Assembly: GCA_025024175.1 (NCBI GenBank)
Contig: QCXZ01000137.1
Coordinates: forward strand, 69,192,680-69,256,679
Direction: 5' to 3'
Source: Rhyzopertha dominica
Lineage: Eukaryota; Arthropoda; Insecta; Coleoptera; Bostrichidae
DNA: 64,000 nucleotides
Positions 33,466-45,599 of the stretch are shown one piece after another (position 1 is the stretch's first letter; each line of letters opens with the position of its first letter). The position numbers and the translations under genes are program-made. Under the pieces are notes generated by a model that was not told the origin of the DNA, did no database searches, and was given only the letters and a program-made list of their open reading frames with translations.

Positions 33466-36400
33466 AAGAAATGAAAATTAAACTTCTCACAATATTGAAA
33501 TAGAATTATTCAAAACAATAATGTCTTGTATTTTAAGCAACATTCAAATTCTACCTAATAATTTAACTGAAACAGAACTGATTTTACTTAATTGGATTTT
33601 ATTTAACAAAATTATTTTTGTTTTAAACATGTAAGTAACTATGTAGTGATGAATATAAATTATGGTAAAGAATTCTATGAAGAACGCTACTTAATAAGTA
33701 CTCAAAAGATAAATGTTTTGTCATGCACAGCTGACAAACTTTTTTATGACGAGCAAACCAAACTCAAAGTTCTTTGACAACTGTAATTTCACGTATACAA
33801 TTTGTCCAGGTAGGCTATCATGAAAAATTTCCAGCAACGTAATTATCGATTACAGAGCATCAGTGAGGCCAATCTCGTTATTCTACTCCCCTACGTAATT
33901 TACTTCATCATCTAATATTGGTCCGATTCAGCAGAGGCCCATGCAATCAGTTTTCTGTTCATTACGTTTCCTCTGAATCGACATCACTGCTGGTTTTGAT
34001 TTCTAAAGGCTCATCCAGCTAGTTACAAAACAGTTGGTATGTCTAGCGCCCTTGTTGCTTGAACTAAAACAGATAAAATACATTTGAAAGGATTTATAAA
34101 GGGCGTCTCGTGAGGTAACTAACTTCTTAAATAATTCTTTTAAAGAAATAATCAGGTAACTAAACGTGAATGCATCCTACACCCATAGGCGAAGCTAACA
34201 CAATATTTTGTGGGGGGCTTAAGTCCTTCAAATAGGAATAATATTAATTATTTACGATAGGTATAATAAAACATTAAATATTGAAGTTGGCCTTCTCAGT
34301 GGAGGCAGCTTTGGCGATGGCAGTTGTACCGTATTTCAAAAAACTTCAAAGTCAATACATATAAATAAATTATTATATTTAAACCTTGGGAAAAATACCC
34401 CTAGCTACGTCTATGCTTACACCGNACTTTAGAAGTCTTTTTGTAAAAATACTTGTAAGATATCTAGCGGTAGCTTTACCAAATACAGCGTAGGTTGGTG
34501 CGGTCTGCAAATACAAAGACCTACATTGCTAATTGACGATCATTGTGAAAAAATCGATGTGCGTCATCTAGCGGTTGTTTTACGAACTACGACGTGCTGC
34601 GGACGGTAAATAAAGGAAAATCCTAGCGAAAAGAAGAGTTCGGTGAAATAAAATTTGTCATATTCATTTTAGCTCGAAGTTAACTACCTCCTTACACGGG
34701 TGGGGGTGTATCAAAAATATAGCTACCCGGAACCTGTTATTATCTGTATGTCTATTAAATAAATTTGATGTGCATCGCTCTACCACATCTTCCTTTTCCA
34801 AAAAATCCCAAGTCTTTATTCAATGGAATATACCATATTTAACGGACAGATTCTAAACTATTGTAAAATGTGCACTAATTAATGTTTGCTACGTGGATAA
34901 TTTATTGTGTTTTCCATTTTTGCCCATTTTTTTTACTGGTTATAGTAATAATATTATATTGCAAATGTATTCTTTCAGCCCTTTTATTTAATGCCCCATG
35001 AAAATATACGGCAAAATTAGCAAATTAAACAAAATGTTATAACTGTACATATTTTATGTTACATAATATAGTGTACATATAGTAACTTTTGGCACAAAAC
35101 CAATGCTTTTTTAATCATGAAGTAAAGTTATTAAATTTAAGTTACACAGTCAAAAGACTTATTCAACGGTAAGATTTTTTCTTAAATAAAATATACTAAT
35201 AAAATAGTTGGTAATGAAAGCATGTTTATATGTTATAACATATGACATAAAATGTTATTAATGTATTTAGAAACAACACGTTCTAGTTTTTGAATAACCT
35301 TTTTAGTATGGTAATGTAACTTATCTGTAGAAAATAGCTATAAATAAACAATAAATGTACTATGTTCTATGATTAGCTAACAGGCAACACATTTATGTGG
35401 TAGCATTTTATTGGTGAGCGGTAAACGTGACATGAGCGTATTGTTATGATATTTGAATATAGAATATAATCATTCTATATTCAAAGATACACAGGTTATT
35501 AATTTAATTACGCGCGGATGGAATCAACTCACCTACCTAAGATAAAGCTAGGAACTTCACAATAAAATAAAAGTGTAATTTTAGCTTCCTGACGTGCTGT
35601 AACGCAACATTACTGATACGCAGTGCTACGGCAGCTAGTTATTCGGCAAAAGAGTGATCCGTGGGTTTGAAATTAATTTTTAAAGACACCACCATTATTC
35701 AGATATTTGAAATTAAACATTCGTATCATGGACGACAAATAAAGCTATCGTTCGATGTCCGGTCTGTTTACATATTTTTATATTACTTTCATAAAGCTGG
35801 ATACAGTAGGTAGCTTATGCAATTAATAAAACATTCCTCTTCAACGCTTTAAGAGGTTTCACAGTTAAATAGATAGTAGATAAAAAATACTAGCAAGTAC
35901 TAATCACCAAAAACAATTGAGTGATTAATTCACTTTTCTGCTCTCTCCAGATACTGTTCATGAACTGGCCGGGAAAAAAGAGCCTTGACTATAAAATATG
36001 CCAAATTTGGTCTTTCAGGTAATTAGTGATGATTATGTAAATAAAACGTTAATAAGTATTTGATAGAGTATTAAAATAGAATAGTAGATATTATATTCTG
36101 TCTTAGGTGTAATATTTGTTTCCTTTAGATTCCGTTTTAGACAAAAATGAAGCATAAACTCATGCATTATAAATTATTTAAATTAAGATTAAAATTAAAG
36201 GCTTGCCTCGTCAGTTTTGACAATGGGCATTCTTTTTAATATTCTCAGGGATTGCAAAAAAAATTTTTAAAGTAAAACTAAAGGATCCGCATCTTTCAGA
36301 AGATTTTTATTTTTTATGGCTTTAGATAATCAATATCAGTAAAATGTTTACTGCATACAAAATTTCAAGAGCAGAAGTAATCTGGGGTAAGGTGTGCTAA

Positions 36401-38310
36401 GAAATTGGACATAACACGATCTTTTCCAATTTGAGTAATATATCTCCATGCGCACAATCATAAATAAATAACAATTTTCTTTTAAATTTATTAACCACTG
36501 CTTGCACATACTTATATCTATGTAAGTTATAGACCGCTACAAATAATTACATATTTAGTGCGTTGGAACTCACAATTAAATAAAGTAAATACTCTAAATT
36601 TCTGCAAGCATCACATATCTGGACAAAAGTGTAATACTGTGCACTTTGAGAAGTATTCTAAAAAGCAAACATTGAAATACGCCGTTATGTGAACTTTTTT
36701 AGTAGAGTTGTACATCTGATCACAAGTTACCTGTGCACCTGAAATTTTATAGTCGTGTTCAGCAGTCCCAGTTGTCTGTGCTGTAATAAGAGGATACCAA
36801 CCACAAGTTAGGATTTATAACTAAATTTTTAGATTATTTGTTATTAGACCTGCTCCAAGCATCATTCTTTACCAATTAAAAAAATTAACAGTTCTTTTAA
36901 AAACATCAAATTTATATAACTATGTTGATGATTGAATGCTTGTGAAAGAAAAAACCATATCAAAATTGTGATGTAGTTTTACAGCTAAATATGTGAATAC
37001 TGGTAAAAAATGAATACGTGGTAGGTTATGATATTTCAAATAAAACCCACTTTTGGTTTTATTGACACTCGGTATACTTAATTATTTTTAAGAGGGGTCC
37101 GGACGCTGGTGTGGGGTCCGAAAATAATCTCTGGGGAATTAATCGTACAGGCCTTATTTTTCAATATTTTGTTTATATCTTTGGCTCATTGTAAAGACAA
37201 AAGTTTAAACTACAGGGACTGCTGAACCGATTTTTAAATAATAGCTTTATTTTGATTACAAATCTACTTTAAAAACTAATATGAAGAAAACGTCCAAGTT
37301 TGCACGCTTTTTACGAGGAACGGGGGCAACGTTTTTAATTTTTATTCAGTAGTCCCTGCAGTTTCATTCTGTATCTAGGTTTTATGATGTTTATGTAACT
37401 ATTATTTGAGTGACATTAAACCCCGCATAGCATTACATGGAATTCCGGAAAATTTTTGTTCTCCTACCACTCCCGCTGTCAGCTGTTAGCGCGGTACAGT
37501 CCCTGTAAATTCCATTGCGTTTGATTCGTACGGAGAGACCGAAACTTTCTGATTTGAATGTATAGAGCCAGTGACGTCAGTTTTCTTGCAGTGGGAGAAA
37601 TAATGCTGTGAGGGGTAGTAGGGACACATTCCTCTGAATGGTTGATAAGAAAAACAAAAAAATTTATCCGGAGCCGAGGTGATTCAGCGGGTGGAAGCAG
37701 ATCCAACGGCTCCACTTGCAGATCTGGATCCGCGGAACGGGTCCCAACGGACCTACACATCTCCACCCTTTACATCATTGATGCGACAAAAGGAAGATGT
37801 CTGCATTGGCAACATTATGGTAAATGATTAAATAAAAACAATATTGAAGTTGTTAAAATAAATTGTTATACATAATAATGTTTGTAGTGCCATAAAATTT
37901 TAGTAATTTATATTATAACTCCAGCAACCTTCATTAGCTGCCTACTTCACCCCTTCATTATGATACAGTGTTTAAAAAATGTCTCGCAGAAGACCCAAAC
38001 TAATTTTCCGAAATATGGACAATAGGAAATAAAACCCGATAAGAGCCTAAATTTTTGTGCAGTATAATAATTTTTGCCTTTGCTAGACATAACTTTTATA
38101 TTAGATTTGGCAACTGCGCTAGAACTGGCAATGTAAAATCTGAGAAACGGGGTAAGTACCAGCCACAATTAGGTATACGTGTACGTATTACTTTTTACTT
38201 ACCAGTTGATTCGTTGATATTCGTATAACAAGAACAAGTCGTCAGGTTCGTACTCTCCGCACCTTCGTAAATATTATGAAGGTTTTAACTAATAGTTTTT
38301 ATCTGTTTCA
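33466..38310. other. Gene-poor AT-rich interval
   Basis: About 4.8 kb with no recognised gene. Diverged words TATCTAGCGGTAGCTTTACC (34460) and CATCTAGCGGTTGTTTTACG (34567) form a roughly 110-bp tandem pair. ACTACAGGGACTGCTGAA (37210) and an inverted ATTCAGTAGTCCCTGCAGTT (37344) form a loose 150-bp foldback. A GC-richer patch at 37480-37800 has open frames on both strands without motifs. Confidence 0.35.
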
Positions 38311-38385
38311 GTATATTGATTGTCACGTTTATTAGTGAGACCTTAAAAATTCAGTAAAACGAGTAGAGCACCATTGTTTATTACT

Positions 38386-39009
38386 ATGTCAGAATCACAA
38401 TGCAAACACGATTTCATTTGCACCAATCAGCCAGCAGGGTGTACCGTAATTGCTGACTCCAATGCATCTTTAAAACGGCACCATGCGAAGTGCATGTATC
38501 AAGAAATAAACTGCTTTTATGAATCATGTGAATGGAAGGGTCCTCAAATCAACTTAGGCGAACATTTGGGGAAGCAACATCCAGAGGATGTCATGAAAGA
38601 ACTTGCATTCGAAATGACCTGGCATAACTTTCGGCAGGTCAAAATCTACAAGCATCTGGCCACTGTGTACGCATTTGTAATAATTTGCAATGAAAAGGAT
38701 CTGAATGTTGAAGTGTACATTATTTCCACTGAAAAGACCATCGAAGGTACCTATGAAATGGAAGTGTTATCCAAAACTAATACTATTTCTTTCACGAGAA
38801 GATTTGATAATACCAGTCCATCCATTGAAATTAACGTCTTGAAATTGATAGACCCGGTAGGTGCATTGATAAAATTCCATCTCCAGCATGTAAATACATG
38901 TGATAAGTGTATGGGACGTTTAGCTTACTGTTGGCTAAAATGCATGAATAATCACAACCTGTGTGTACAGTGCAAACCGAAAAATTTCATGATTTGTTTG
39001 TTCACGTAG
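38386..39009 (+). CDS. SIAH-like protein, 5' part, cut by BEL insertion
   Basis: From ATG 38386 (an acceptor TTTCAG at 38311 suggests an upstream leader exon) the protein begins with a SIAH/SINA-type zinc finger region: CKHDF, PAGC, LKRHHAKC, CFYESCEWKG, LGEHLGKQH. A roughly 100-residue segment that fits the SINA/TRAF-like beta fold follows. Then a RING finger starts: CDKCMGRLAYCW, MNNHNLCVQC, MIC. SIAH proteins are E3 ubiquitin ligases with the order RING, zinc fingers, substrate-binding domain. Here a finger-plus-fold unit precedes a RING, suggesting a tandem duplicated or rearranged SIAH-like gene. The frame runs three codons into the BEL LTR and stops, between the third and fourth cysteine pairs of the RING. 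The rest is at 44872-45344. Confidence 0.7.
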   Translation: MSESQCKHDFICTNQPAGCTVIADSNASLKRHHAKCMYQEINCFYESCEWKGPQINLGEHLGKQHPEDVMKELAFEMTWHNFRQVKIYKHLATVYAFVIICNEKDLNVEVYIISTEKTIEGTYEMEVLSKTNTISFTRRFDNTSPSIEINVLKLIDPVGALIKFHLQHVNTCDKCMGRLAYCWLKCMNNHNLCVQCKPKNFMICLFT

Positions 39010-39398
39010 GGCTCAAAATGAGCTCCGTTAACGCTTACCAAATGACAACAAATCGGCTCAGGCACTTACCTTAGTGTAAGATGGGGTGAGTGTGAGGGTG
39101 TGTTTGTTGCATGCGTGTGTGTGTGGACTTGATGCACTAACTGGCACGTCTATAGCTGCGAAGATGCGATCGAACGATGTATACGTGTGTGCTTCAAAAC
39201 AACTCAAAACTAACTAATTTCTTGATGCTCCGTGATTCTTCGCGCACGACGAAGGAGTCAGGAAAAAAAAAGGAATGGAACTAGGTACCCTAAATAAGTG
39301 CCCGAAAAACTAAACTAAATAAGCCAATTAATTGAAAAATAACAAAATGTTGATCCTTGTTATCGAACAAATACGAAAAACTATAAAATTCTCTAACA
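38999..39398 (-). repeat. BEL 3' LTR
   Basis: 400 bp, the downstream LTR in element orientation. It abuts TTGTT (38994-38998) and, inside, the purine-rich tract. It carries a TG/GT-rich stretch (about 39096-39122). It is identical to the other LTR over every resolved base that I compared, which implies very recent insertion. Confidence 0.92.
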
Positions 39399-39416
39399 TA
39401 CCGCCCACCAAAATGT
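39399..39416 (-). promoter_or_regulatory. BEL polypurine tract
   Basis: On the minus strand CATTTTGGTGGGCGGTA runs directly into the TGTTAGAG of the 3' LTR. A G-rich stretch at this exact position is where plus-strand DNA synthesis of LTR elements is primed. Confidence 0.55.
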
Positions 39417-39430
39417 GTACATTTTAACAA

Positions 39431-42409
39431 CTATTGCAAAGGTAACGGGCATAGTTTAACTATAGGCCGTTTAAAGATACCCTGTTGGGTTTTGACAGTA
39501 GCAACTCGCGATACTCCATCTTCACCAGAGTGCAATTCCATGACGCGAGCTAAAGGCCACCGAAGTGGGGCCGTCAATNCATTTTTAATTAAAACTAAAC
39601 TTCCAATAGAAATAGGTGAACCTGGCTTGTTCCATTTATGACGCTGTTGCAATGTATGCAGATATTCTGTATGCCATCGAGACCAGAAATCTTGCTGTAA
39701 ACGAACAAGCAGTTGCCAACGATCGAGTCTACTGATATTCAGGTTAGTCAAGTCAGAGCAAGGAGGAGCAGTTAACGGTTCCAACGTCAGGAAGTGGCCT
39801 GGAGTTAGAGGCGTCAAGTCATTAGGGTCCGAACTTAAAGGCGTTAGGGGCCTTGAATTCAAAATGGCTTCGATTTGCGTAAAGACCGTGTAAAGTTCTT
39901 CATAAGTTAATATTTGCGAACCAACCACTCGAATAAGATGAGTTTTTACTGCCTTAACTCCTGCCTCCCAGAGGCCGCCCATGTGAGGACTGGAAGGTGG
40001 ATTAAAATGCCAATTCAGTTTTTCATTCTCGGACGCCCCTTGCATCAGCCTACAAAGCTCAGTGTAGGCTCCTCGAAAATTTGTGCCGCAATCACTGTAA
40101 ATATAATTACAGCGTCCCCTTCGAGAAATGAAGCGACGAAGAGCCGCGAGAAATGATTCCGAAGACAAATCAGATGCCAGTTCTAGGTGCACCGCCTTTG
40201 TAGCGAAGCAGACAAAAAGGCACAAGTAAGCCTTTGTAGTTTTAGCTCCACGCGTTTTGCTCATAGTAATGGTAAAAGGTCCAGCAAAATCTACACCGCT
40301 ACAATTGAACGGTTTCACTTCACGAATACGAGGAGAGGGCAGATCTCCCATTAAAGGTGTTGAAACTGAAGGCTTAACGCGAAAACACCTTATGCATTGT
40401 GATAAACATGATCTAATAGCGCGGTTTGACGATAAAATCCAAAATTTTTGAGCAAGCAAATGTGACAATGTTTTCAAACCGGGGTGACAATTTTGAATAT
40501 GAGTTCTCTCGATTATCAGCTCTGTTAAACGAGAGCATCGAGGAAGAATGGCGGGATGCATACTCTCATAAGATATATCCGCATGTGATAAGCGCCCGCC
40601 CACCCTAAGGACTCCCCGTTCATCAAGAAATGGGTTTAACTTACGAAGAGGCTTAGGACACAATGATTTTGAACGAAGAGCGTGTATTTCCTTTTCGAAA
40701 AAGATAGCTTGAACTCTTTTCACAAGAAGCATCAATGCCATATACAATTCTTCTTGATGAAAGTGCGCTGTCAATTTTTTGTTACTCGGTTGACAATTAC
40801 GAGCAAATCGATAACAATAAGCAATAATACGTTCTATTTTATCTAGAGATGAATATCTTACGAGTAATGCATCCAACGATTCTAATGATACCAACGAACA
40901 CAGTGTAGTTTGTTTATTTTCGATCTGGCAGTACTTCTCTGTTTGAGCCGTCATAGCAGGTTCTTGAGAAGGCCAGTTTTCGGAATCCAAAAGTAACCAT
41001 TTAGGGCCATTCCACCATAATAAATGTTCGACCAACTCACTAGCGAATAAACCCCTAGACGCACAATCCGCGGGATTATCTGTAGAGGGAACATAGTTCC
41101 ATGAGGAAGGATGTAGAACTTCTTGGATATAACTAACGCGGTTAGCCACGAATGTCTTTAGACGATGGGGAACTGTTTTGATCCAACTCAGAGATACAAT
41201 CGAATCAGTCCATGCAACAATTCTCGTTAAGGTTAATTCATCCGAGTAAATCTGACGAAGTGTAGCAACTAATTTAGCTAACAGGAATGCACCACACAGC
41301 TCTAATCTTGGTATCGAAATAGTTTTTAAGGGCGCTACCTTCGATTTTGCCATTAGTAGCTGTACATTAACTGTAGAGCCGCAGTGAATGCGAAGATAAG
41401 CTACGGCAGCATATCCCTTTTCAGATGCATCGCAAAACAAATGAAGCTCATAGAAAGCAAGTGAATTGAGGTTCAAATTTCTGGGAATTGTTAAGTGAGA
41501 TATTAGCCACATCTCTGACTGAAATCTGGCCCACACACGTTCTATGGCTTCAGGGACCTTGTCATCCCAATCGAGACCCAATGACCACAGCTGCTGTATG
41601 ATAGATTTGGCCACCATAATTAAAGGCGACAAAAATCCGAGGGGATCAAATAACCTGGCAATGTCCGACAAAAGTGAACGTTTGGTGCAATTACTGCTAA
41701 ATGTGCAGACGCTGTATGAGAACGAATCAGTAGCAGGTATCCACTGCAAACCCAAAATTTTTACTGCAATATCATTATCAAAAGGTATAGGAATTTGAGA
41801 TTGATCTTCCGATAAGTGTTTTAACAAATTTGGATGATTTGCAGCCCATTTCCTCAATTCAAATCCTCCTTTAGCAAACAATTCAATTAGCTGTTGTTGT
41901 GTGGCCAACGCAACTTCTATTGAGGGAGAACCACTAACGATGTCATCAACATAAATGTCTGATTTCAAAACCTCGGCAGCAAGAGGAAAATTAACAGCTT
42001 CGTCTGAAGCTAACTGATTAATGGTACGAAGTGCTAAGAAAGGTGCTGAAGAGACTCCGTATGTGACTGTTTTTAATCGAAAGTCCTGGACAGGTTGATC
42101 TGGAGACGATCTCCAAACTATCCTCTGGTAGTCACAGTGAGATGGCTGTACAAGTATTTGCCTGTACATTTGTTTGATATCAGCAGTGAAAACAATTTTG
42201 TGAAGGCGAAAATGTGACAGGAGTATGACGATATCTTTTTGCAACTTTGGACCCACCAACAAACAATCATTTAATGAGACACCATTTGCGTCGCGACAAG
42301 AAGCATCGAAGACGACTCGAAGTTTTGTCGTTGTACTCTCAGGCCGGACGACGCAATGATGCGGTACATAATAACCATCAAAATATTGTTTCCATGGCCA
42401 CCGGTTCAC
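39431..42409 (-). pseudogene. BEL pol: RT, RNase H, integrase
   Basis: The 992-residue open frame starts just before the RT: VPHHCVVRPES, RVVFDAS, FTADIKQMYRQI (first catalytic Asp near 77), YGVSSAPFLA, and YVDD at about 153-156. RNase H follows (FCDASEKGYAAVAYL, ELCGAFLLA, WTDSIVSLSWI, NPADCASRG), then the integrase HHCC finger (THIQNCHPG, CIRCFRVKPS) and core (GVDFAGPF, YSDCGTNFRGA, MGGLWEAGVKAVK). All catalytic residues look intact and one codon contains n (39579). The first ATG is an accident of a deletion: the roughly 200-residue linker normally joining protease to RT is missing, so the domain has no fusion to gag-protease. Confidence 0.85.
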
Positions 42410-44201
42410 TGAATTTCCCGAAAACTCGACTACATTTTAAAATCCATGGAAAAATCGATGCGCCTAAAAGCATGTCGATTTTGCCTGGTCTATCAAAGGA
42501 TGAATCCGAAAATTTTATATTCACAAGATGTTTCCATTGTGAAGTATTTAGTCGAGTATTTGGCATTAAACCGCAAATTTGTGGAACGAGTACAAAATCC
42601 ATACGATATGATGGATCAGTTTGAGCAATGGGACGGACGATGCATGTGGTTTGACCTCGAGGTATTGACGAAGGCAGGTCGGATGTATCTTGTCCCATTA
42701 CGTATAAAGGAACATCAATCGAATTTCTGCGTAACTTTAAACGATGAAAGCATCTTTCAGTCAAAATATTTGCTTGGCTTCCAGAATCCAATAAGGCCCT
42801 TACTACATGAGGGTGCCCTTGCGAGTCAAGAACCTCCAATTGTACTGTCGCTAAGATGACTGAACATGCATTCGAAGAACACTGCAATGGAGTGCTTGTA
42901 GAAACAAAAAGATTGGTGGGAGGATCTATACGACGATCCGCTTCAGAACAAACTTCACTAGGACCTACGGTATCTGGTATCGGCTCTTGTGGTGATTGAG
43001 GTGCGAAATGAAGGAAGGTATGGTGTTTCGAGTAACACACCTTACACGACGACGACGAAGAACAATTTTTTGTCATGTGGTTAGATCTCAAACAATTGTA
43101 ACACAATCCTTTCTGTTTAGCTAATTGATATCGATCGAAGGGGGATTTCTTCTTTAAGATTGGACATTTGTAGATCGAATGATCTGAAGAACAAACCGAA
43201 CAATTCTGTGACGAGTCAACACTTTGGGTTACCAAAGTAGAAACGTGCGAGTGACCTTTCAAAGGTGACGAAAGTCGTTTGCTTGAGGGTAACGAATCGA
43301 GAGATTTACAATGATTTTTCAAAAACTTTATCAAAAGGGCTAAATTTGGAATTTCCTCAGAGGAAGATGTCAATTCAAACTGCCGACGGGTTTCATTATC
43401 TAGCTTATCCAGTAAAAGCGTAACCAGAATAAAATCCCATTGATCTGTGGGAAGACCAATTAGTTTAAGCGCCTGAATATTCTCCGAAAACGAATCAATT
43501 AAATTACGAAGATTTTTGGCAGATTCATCTCTCAAGGTGGGTAAATTTTGAATTTCCCTCCAATAAAATGTTGCTAAGCTTCGAGTATTGTTATAGCGTT
43601 CTAACAGCGATGAGTAAACAACTGGATAGTTATCGTTGGTCATTGGCAACGTTTTTGCAAGCGTTAAAGGTTCCTTCTTTAGAGAAGAAATCAGATATTG
43701 AAAACGTTCAATGTTTGAGAGAGAAGCGTTATTATGTATCATTGAGGAAAACATATCTCGATAAGTAGGCCACATTCGCAAGTTACCGTCAAACTCCGGC
43801 AAATTAACTTTTGGCAATTTTACAGTTGAGTGTGAAGCAGCGTTTGGAGCTACTCTTTCGATTTCATGTCGCGTTGGACGCGTTTTTTCAAAAAGTTGTT
43901 CGTACCGCGACAAAACGTAATAATAATCGTTATCAAACGTTTTGCGAATTCTATCTTCTGCTTCAAAGTCAGGTTCCCTCTGAGCTGATAAGTTTGTCAA
44001 AATTGAAACGTGTAACTGTTGAAATTCTTCATACAATGAATTAACAGTAGAAAATCTAGCCTTAAACAAGCTTTTACTCAAAGGATTGGCATCTGCATTT
44101 TCCGCGAGATTTTTTGTTTCTTCCATCCGATTAACAACAACGTTTCGACAAGCTACTAATTGTAATTGTTTCGCGGTCATTGCATTTACTAATTCAAACA
44201 A
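42378..44201 (-). pseudogene. BEL gag-protease
   Basis: The 607-residue frame begins at 44201 after a 265-bp leader. A DUF1759-type capsid region is marked by LPKVNLPEFDGNLRMWPTYR and ASLSNIERFQYLISSL. Zinc knuckles follow (CYNCLRSNHMTKNC, CKVCYSKHH near residue 370), then an aspartic protease (ALLDSGSQANILTERC, near 470) with a late LLGASIFPWIL block. The frame ends PVAMETIF followed by a stop, exactly where the deletion joins the RT part in a different frame. The two ORFs overlap by 32 bp as a result. Gag and protease look otherwise complete. Confidence 0.85.
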
Positions 44202-44439
44202 TCGAGTAAACAGAACCGGTGTTCATTCAAAAAACGGGGTACAAAAAACTATAGATAAAACGAGAGAGCGATACGGTTTGGCCGGCCCGGACGACAGCAC
44301 GGCGACACGATTAACAGGATTTCAATTCAATTTCTAATAGCTTTGCAATAGCGTCAAGATGTACAACAAATAATAAGTGCGAATGTTACAACAACGAAAT
44401 CAAATAGCGAATACTATTAGCGCAATTAGTGCAATCAGA

Positions 44440-44459
44440 TCCGGCTCGATAAAGGACCA
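44440..44459 (-). promoter_or_regulatory. BEL primer binding site candidate
   Basis: Seven bases inside the 5' LTR, the minus strand reads TGGTCCTTTATCGAGCCGGA. It begins with TGG, the complement of a tRNA CCA end, and continues like a tRNA acceptor/T-arm complement. The tRNA identity was not decided. Confidence 0.55.
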
Positions 44460-44466
44460 AAATTTA

Positions 44467-44866
44467 TGTTCACGTAGGGCTCAAAATGAGCTCCGTTAAC
44501 GCTTACCAAATGACAACAAATCGGCTCAGGCACTTACCTTNGTGTAAGATGGGGTGAGTGTGAGGGTGTGTTTGTTGCATGCGTGTGTGTGTGGACTTGA
44601 TGCACTAACTGGCACGTCTATAGCTGCGAAGATGCGATCGAACGATGTATACGTGTGTGCTTCAAAACAACTCAAAACTAACTAATTTCTTGATGCTCCG
44701 TGATTCTTCGCGCACGACGAAGGAGTCAGGAAAAAAAAAGGAATGGAACTAGGTACCCTAAATAAGTGCCCGAAAAACTAAACTAAATAAGCCAATTAAT
44801 TGAAAAATAACAAAATGTTGATCCTTGTTATCGAACAAATACGAAAAACTATAAAATTCTCTAACA
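44467..44866 (-). repeat. BEL 5' LTR
   Basis: 400 bp, same sequence as 38999-39398 except the unresolved n at 44541. It is bounded on the right by the duplicated TTGTT (44867-44871). It would contain the promoter of the element; I saw no clear TATA box. Confidence 0.92.
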
Positions 44867-44871
44867 TTGTT

Positions 44872-45344
44872 GCTTTTGTGAAAAGGAACAGACGGTAATA
44901 CATGGTTCATCACCTACATTATCAGATCCATCTATATACTTCTGTCATAAAAATTACTATTTTGCAATTTCCAGTTTAGAACAAATTAAAAATAACAAGT
45001 ATGTTCCATTTCCGTCCATGTTATTTGTAGAACTGAAATGCTCTCCAACCTTTGCTTGTCATGTAGAGAGTGAAACTGTATACACTGCAGGTTTATCCAT
45101 TAAATATCGTATGTCGGAGGGGTACATCTTAAAAGTAAATGTAACAAGTACTAGAGTTGGTACCCTTATGAATTATATAGTAATTATTTATGATTCCAAT
45201 AATATTGTATTTAACTCTGCTACTCGTTCTGTCAAAATAGAGTTAGATTTAATCAAATCATTTGAGAAAAGTGAATATGAAATGTACCTCATCATACCTT
45301 CCCAAAAATTTAAGGATTTCAGGGCTACAATATGCTTATGTTAG
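44872..45344 (+). CDS. SIAH-like protein, 3' part, after BEL insertion
   Basis: Directly after the second TTGTT copy the sequence continues GCTTTTGTGAAAAGG. Joined to the 5' part across one TTGTT it completes the RING as MIC-CFCEKEQ, supplying the last cysteine pair in phase. About 155 further residues stay open to the stop at 45342-45344. This part includes VIHGSSPTLSDPSIYFC, LKCSPTFACHVESE and a beta-rich tail resembling the SINA/TRAF-like fold. As it stands it has no start codon of its own at the junction; the first Met lies in the middle (45018). A polyadenylation signal AATAAA is at 45588-45593. Confidence 0.65.
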
Positions 45345-45587
45345 AATTAATTGGAAAACCTTTTTTAGGTATGATCCAAAATGTCTAATCGATCACACAC
45401 AATCATCAATATACTACTGATAACTTACTATAACTTATTTTTTATCATACTTACATGCTTCTAATAATGAAATGTTTTTTTATTTAAATTAAGTTGCAAT
45501 TCTTCATTTTTTATACAATATTGTTTATTTCAATACTGTCATTATGTTATATATTGGATTATATTAGATTTTTATTTAGTGCATGCC

Positions 45588-45593
45588 AATAAA
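45588..45593 (+). terminator. Polyadenylation signal of SIAH-like gene
   Basis: AATAAA about 245 bases after the stop of the SIAH-like reading frame, in AT-rich 3' flank. A plausible but unproven signal. Confidence 0.4.
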
Positions 45594-45599
45594 ATTATA

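Larger units (their letters stand above)
38999..44866 (-). mobile_element. BEL/Pao LTR retrotransposon, recent insertion
   Basis: Two 400-bp LTRs (38999-39398 and 44467-44866), identical apart from one n, flank gag-protease and RT-RNaseH-integrase regions on the minus strand. TTGTT at 38994-38998 and 44867-44871 is the 5-bp target duplication, the size expected for BEL/Pao. In element orientation the LTR reads TGTTAGAG to GTGAACA. A purine-rich tract (TTTTGGTGGGCGG) abuts the 3' LTR and a tRNA-type primer site lies near the 5' LTR. The order protease, RT, RNase H, integrase with DUF1759-type gag is diagnostic of BEL/Pao. An internal deletion makes it defective. Confidence 0.92.

Noticed and set aside
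37479..37827. Opposed open frames in a GC-richer patch as a host gene
   Set aside because: Neither translation has a domain, and both strands are open over the same bases, which points to composition rather than coding.
42247..42859. Plus-strand frames of 125 and 137 codons across the BEL element
   Set aside because: They run antisense to gag-protease and RT, which have intact motifs; no independent signal.
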